NCBI GenBank assembly: GCA_964415675.1
Contig: CAYQBG010000011.1
Coordinates: 1-64,000, forward strand
Length of the DNA stretch: 64,000 bases
Source: UBA5336 sp964415675
Lineage (GTDB): Bacteria; Pseudomonadota; Alphaproteobacteria; Caulobacterales; Hyphomonadaceae
Reading direction: 5' to 3'
Part shown: piece after piece, positions 62,370 through 64,000 of the stretch
Position numbering within the stretch: position 1 is the first letter of the stretch
How the letters are laid out: every line of letters begins with the position of its first letter
The notes under the pieces: generated by a model
What the model was told of the DNA's origin: nothing
Database searches by the model: none
Seen by the model: only the letters and a program-made list of their open reading frames with translations
Program-made: the position numbers and the translations under genes

Positions 62370-63566
62370 CTACAGTCCCAGGATCATCTTGGAGATGATA
62401 TTGCGCTGGATTTCATTTGACCCGCCATAGATCGAGGTCTTGCGCATGTTGAAATAGCCCGGCGCGGCGCCGTGAGCGTACTCTGGACCGATCGGATACT
62501 CATTCGAGCCCTGCTCGGGGAAGCCGCGAAAATAAGGCGAGGCATAATTGCCAACCGCTTCCATTGTCAGCTCGGTCAGGCGCTGCTGGATCTCCGTTCC
62601 CTTGACTTTCAGGATCGAACTTTCCGGTCCCGGTCCCTTGCCCTGAGCCTCACCGGCAAGCGTGCGCAATTCGGTGAATTCCAGCGCGGTCAGGTCGATT
62701 TCGAGCTGACTGACCTTGCGGGCGAAATCTTCGTCCCCGATCAGCGGCTTGCCCTCCATCAGTTCGGTCGATGCAATTTCCTTCAGTTTCTCCACGCCCC
62801 GTTTGGAGCGGGCAACACCGGCAATCCCCGAACGCTCATGCGCGAGCAGGAATTTGGCATAGGTCCAGCCCTTGTTCTCCTCGCCGACCCGGTTTTCGAC
62901 CGGCACGCGCACATCAGTGAGCCAAGTTTCGTTGACTTCGTGGCTACCATCAATGGTGATGATCGGCTTCACCTCGATACCGGGCGTGTTCATGTCAATC
63001 AGCAGGAAGGAAATGCCTTCCTGCGGCTTGTCGGCATCCGGGTCGGTGCGGACCAGGAAGAAGCCCCAGTCGGCATGCTGGGCCAGTGTTGTCCAGGTTT
63101 TCTGGCCATTGACGATATAATGGTCGCCGTCGCGCACAGCCGTGGTCTTGAGCGATGCGAGATCGGAGCCCGCACCCGGCTCGGAATAGCCCTGACACCA
63201 CCACACATCGCCGCTTCGAATGCCGGGAAGGTGACGCGCCTTCTGTTCGTCATTGCCAAAGGTGTAGATGACCGGGCCAACCATGTTGACCGAGAAGGGA
63301 AGCGGCATCAGCGTGTCGGCGCGAGCATTCTCTTCCGACCAGATATATTTCTGCGTCGGGGTCCAGCCCGTGCCGCCATATTCCACCGGCCAGGATGGCG
63401 TCGACCAGCCCTTTTCGCCAAGCACCTTGTGCCAGGCCAGGAACTGTTCACGGGTCAGGTCATCGCGCACCCCGGCGCCAATGACCTCACGCGGATAATT
63501 CTCTTCGATGAACTTGCGCACTTCCTCACGGAAGGCGATCTCTTCAGGAGTGAAATCGAGATTCAT
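62370..63566 (-). CDS. Acyl-CoA dehydrogenase family protein
   Basis: 398 residues. The N-terminal FTPEEIAFREEVRKFIEENY and PSWPVEYGGTGWTPTQKYIW, the flavin region WCQGYSEPGAGSDLASLKTT, and the C-terminal YGGSNEIQRNIISKMILGL are typical. Paired with a second acyl-CoA dehydrogenase downstream, as in operons where two paralogues form one enzyme (for instance for side chains of sterols or terpenoids). Whether this pair does so is inference. Confidence 0.92.
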   Translation of the reverse strand: MNLDFTPEEIAFREEVRKFIEENYPREVIGAGVRDDLTREQFLAWHKVLGEKGWSTPSWPVEYGGTGWTPTQKYIWSEENARADTLMPLPFSVNMVGPVIYTFGNDEQKARHLPGIRSGDVWWCQGYSEPGAGSDLASLKTTAVRDGDHYIVNGQKTWTTLAQHADWGFFLVRTDPDADKPQEGISFLLIDMNTPGIEVKPIITIDGSHEVNETWLTDVRVPVENRVGEENKGWTYAKFLLAHERSGIAGVARSKRGVEKLKEIASTELMEGKPLIGDEDFARKVSQLEIDLTALEFTELRTLAGEAQGKGPGPESSILKVKGTEIQQRLTELTMEAVGNYASPYFRGFPEQGSNEYPIGPEYAHGAAPGYFNMRKTSIYGGSNEIQRNIISKMILGL

Positions 63567-63647
63567 GGTGCGCGTCCTCCTACGCTTCGTTGCCTTAAGC
63601 TAAGTACACGTCCCCTGTCGCCTGACAAGTTTACGCGCACGTTAACG

Positions 63648-64000
63648 TCAACTTGCCGCATCTGCCGGCTGGCCAAGGAAGGGCGCGCAGGCGGTTTTGA
63701 GAACACCAATGGAGGTTGCCGAACCAAGTCCGCCCCCTGTGCTGAAGCCGAACTCTACCAGCGGTTTCAGGCCGAGCCGTTCCAGTGCCGCCTGATGGGC
63801 CGGTCGCCCCGTCGCATGGGCCGCCAGGACATGTGAAACCGCACCGGGATCGACCGCATGAACAACGCCGGCGGCGATTGTTGTCGCGAATCCGTCGAGG
63901 ATTACCGGCACGCCCTGATGGCGGGCGGCAATAATGGCGCCTGCACAGGCTGCAAGCTCTCGCCCGCCGAGCCGTGCGAGGGCTTCGAGCGGATCCTCGG
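63648..64000 (-). CDS. Nicotinate-nucleotide:dimethylbenzimidazole phosphoribosyltransferase-like protein, C-terminal part
   Basis: The last 117 codons are present; the gene runs off the window at 64000. DPLEALARLGGRELAACAGA and VPVILDGFATTIAAGVVHAV are the CobT core, and HATGRPAHQAALERLGLKPL continues it. CobT activates dimethylbenzimidazole for the lower ligand of cobalamin. The usual GEGSGA near the end, whose Glu is the catalytic base, reads STGGGLGSATS, so the key Glu seems absent. This may be a paralogue with another role or an inactive protein. Confidence 0.85.
   Translation of the reverse strand, partial: EDPLEALARLGGRELAACAGAIIAARHQGVPVILDGFATTIAAGVVHAVDPGAVSHVLAAHATGRPAHQAALERLGLKPLVEFGFSTGGGLGSATSIGVLKTACAPFLGQPADAAS

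Noticed and set aside
1..64000. CRISPR array, prophage or intact insertion sequence
   Set aside because: No regularly spaced repeats, cas genes, phage structural genes or complete transposase were seen on either strand.

Overview
The window is about 64 kb of GC-rich, densely packed bacterial chromosome. Gene content and order point to an alphaproteobacterium. The diagnostic runs are a fused ispDF gene facing dusB-ntrB-ntrC-ntrY-ntrX-trkA-trkH-hfq-hflX, an alphaproteobacterial-type serC-serA pair, and a ScfR/RamB-type regulator next to the glyoxylate-shunt genes. The abundance of fatty-acid, TauD and GST-type enzymes suggests a marine member of Hyphomonadaceae or a relative; this last step is inference, since no rRNA gene or ribosomal protein is present.

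Layout. Positions 1-4.9 kb hold a carboxymuconolactone-decarboxylase-like protein, tRNA-Trp, a TetR regulator with a likely operator, a GST, a DsbA-fold isomerase and an FMN alpha-hydroxyacid dehydrogenase. Positions 4.9-9.9 kb are the glyoxylate bypass (aceB-aceA) diverging from its probable regulator, with a 9-bp inverted repeat between them. Positions 10-24.5 kb are housekeeping and catabolic genes: two tandem spinster-like MFS transporters, map-radC, a TauD dioxygenase, a serine hydrolase, a CinA-like domain protein, a crotonase plus thiolase, tRNA-Leu, a large AceE-like thiamine-diphosphate enzyme, a YdcZ-type transporter and a PhzF protein. Positions 24.5-29.7 kb carry a short HPF-like protein, a second TauD enzyme, a DUF3237 protein and serine biosynthesis (serC-serA) with a candidate serC leader RNA.

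Positions 29.7-31.4 kb are a small scar-like island: a frameshifted C-terminal HlyD remnant, a lower-GC lipoprotein gene, a second lipoprotein preceded by a coupled 9-codon reading frame, and a start-less coding remnant. Positions 31.4-51.6 kb are core: ispDF, the dusB-ntr-trk-hfq-hflX operon, mazG, and the opposite-strand operon rlpA-dacA-tmk-holB-tatD-MBL, ending at tRNA-Ser. NtrC has lost the GAFTGA region and NtrX has no GAFTGA, so neither should activate sigma-54 in the classical way.

Positions 51.6-58.9 kb look accessory: a two-component system, a lipoprotein esterase with a cadherin-like domain, an SDR whose stop codon lies in an intergenic repeat, a sulfatase and a truncated TIR-domain gene. 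Positions 58.9-64 kb return to catabolism: a CHAD protein, a crotonase, a frameshifted VapB-like antitoxin, two acyl-CoA dehydrogenases and the C-terminal part of a CobT-like protein that seems to lack the catalytic glutamate.

No CRISPR array, prophage, intact insertion sequence or complete new defence system was seen. The most interesting signals are the sigma-54-uncoupled NtrC, the divergent glyoxylate operator, the atypical CobT and the cluster of broken genes.
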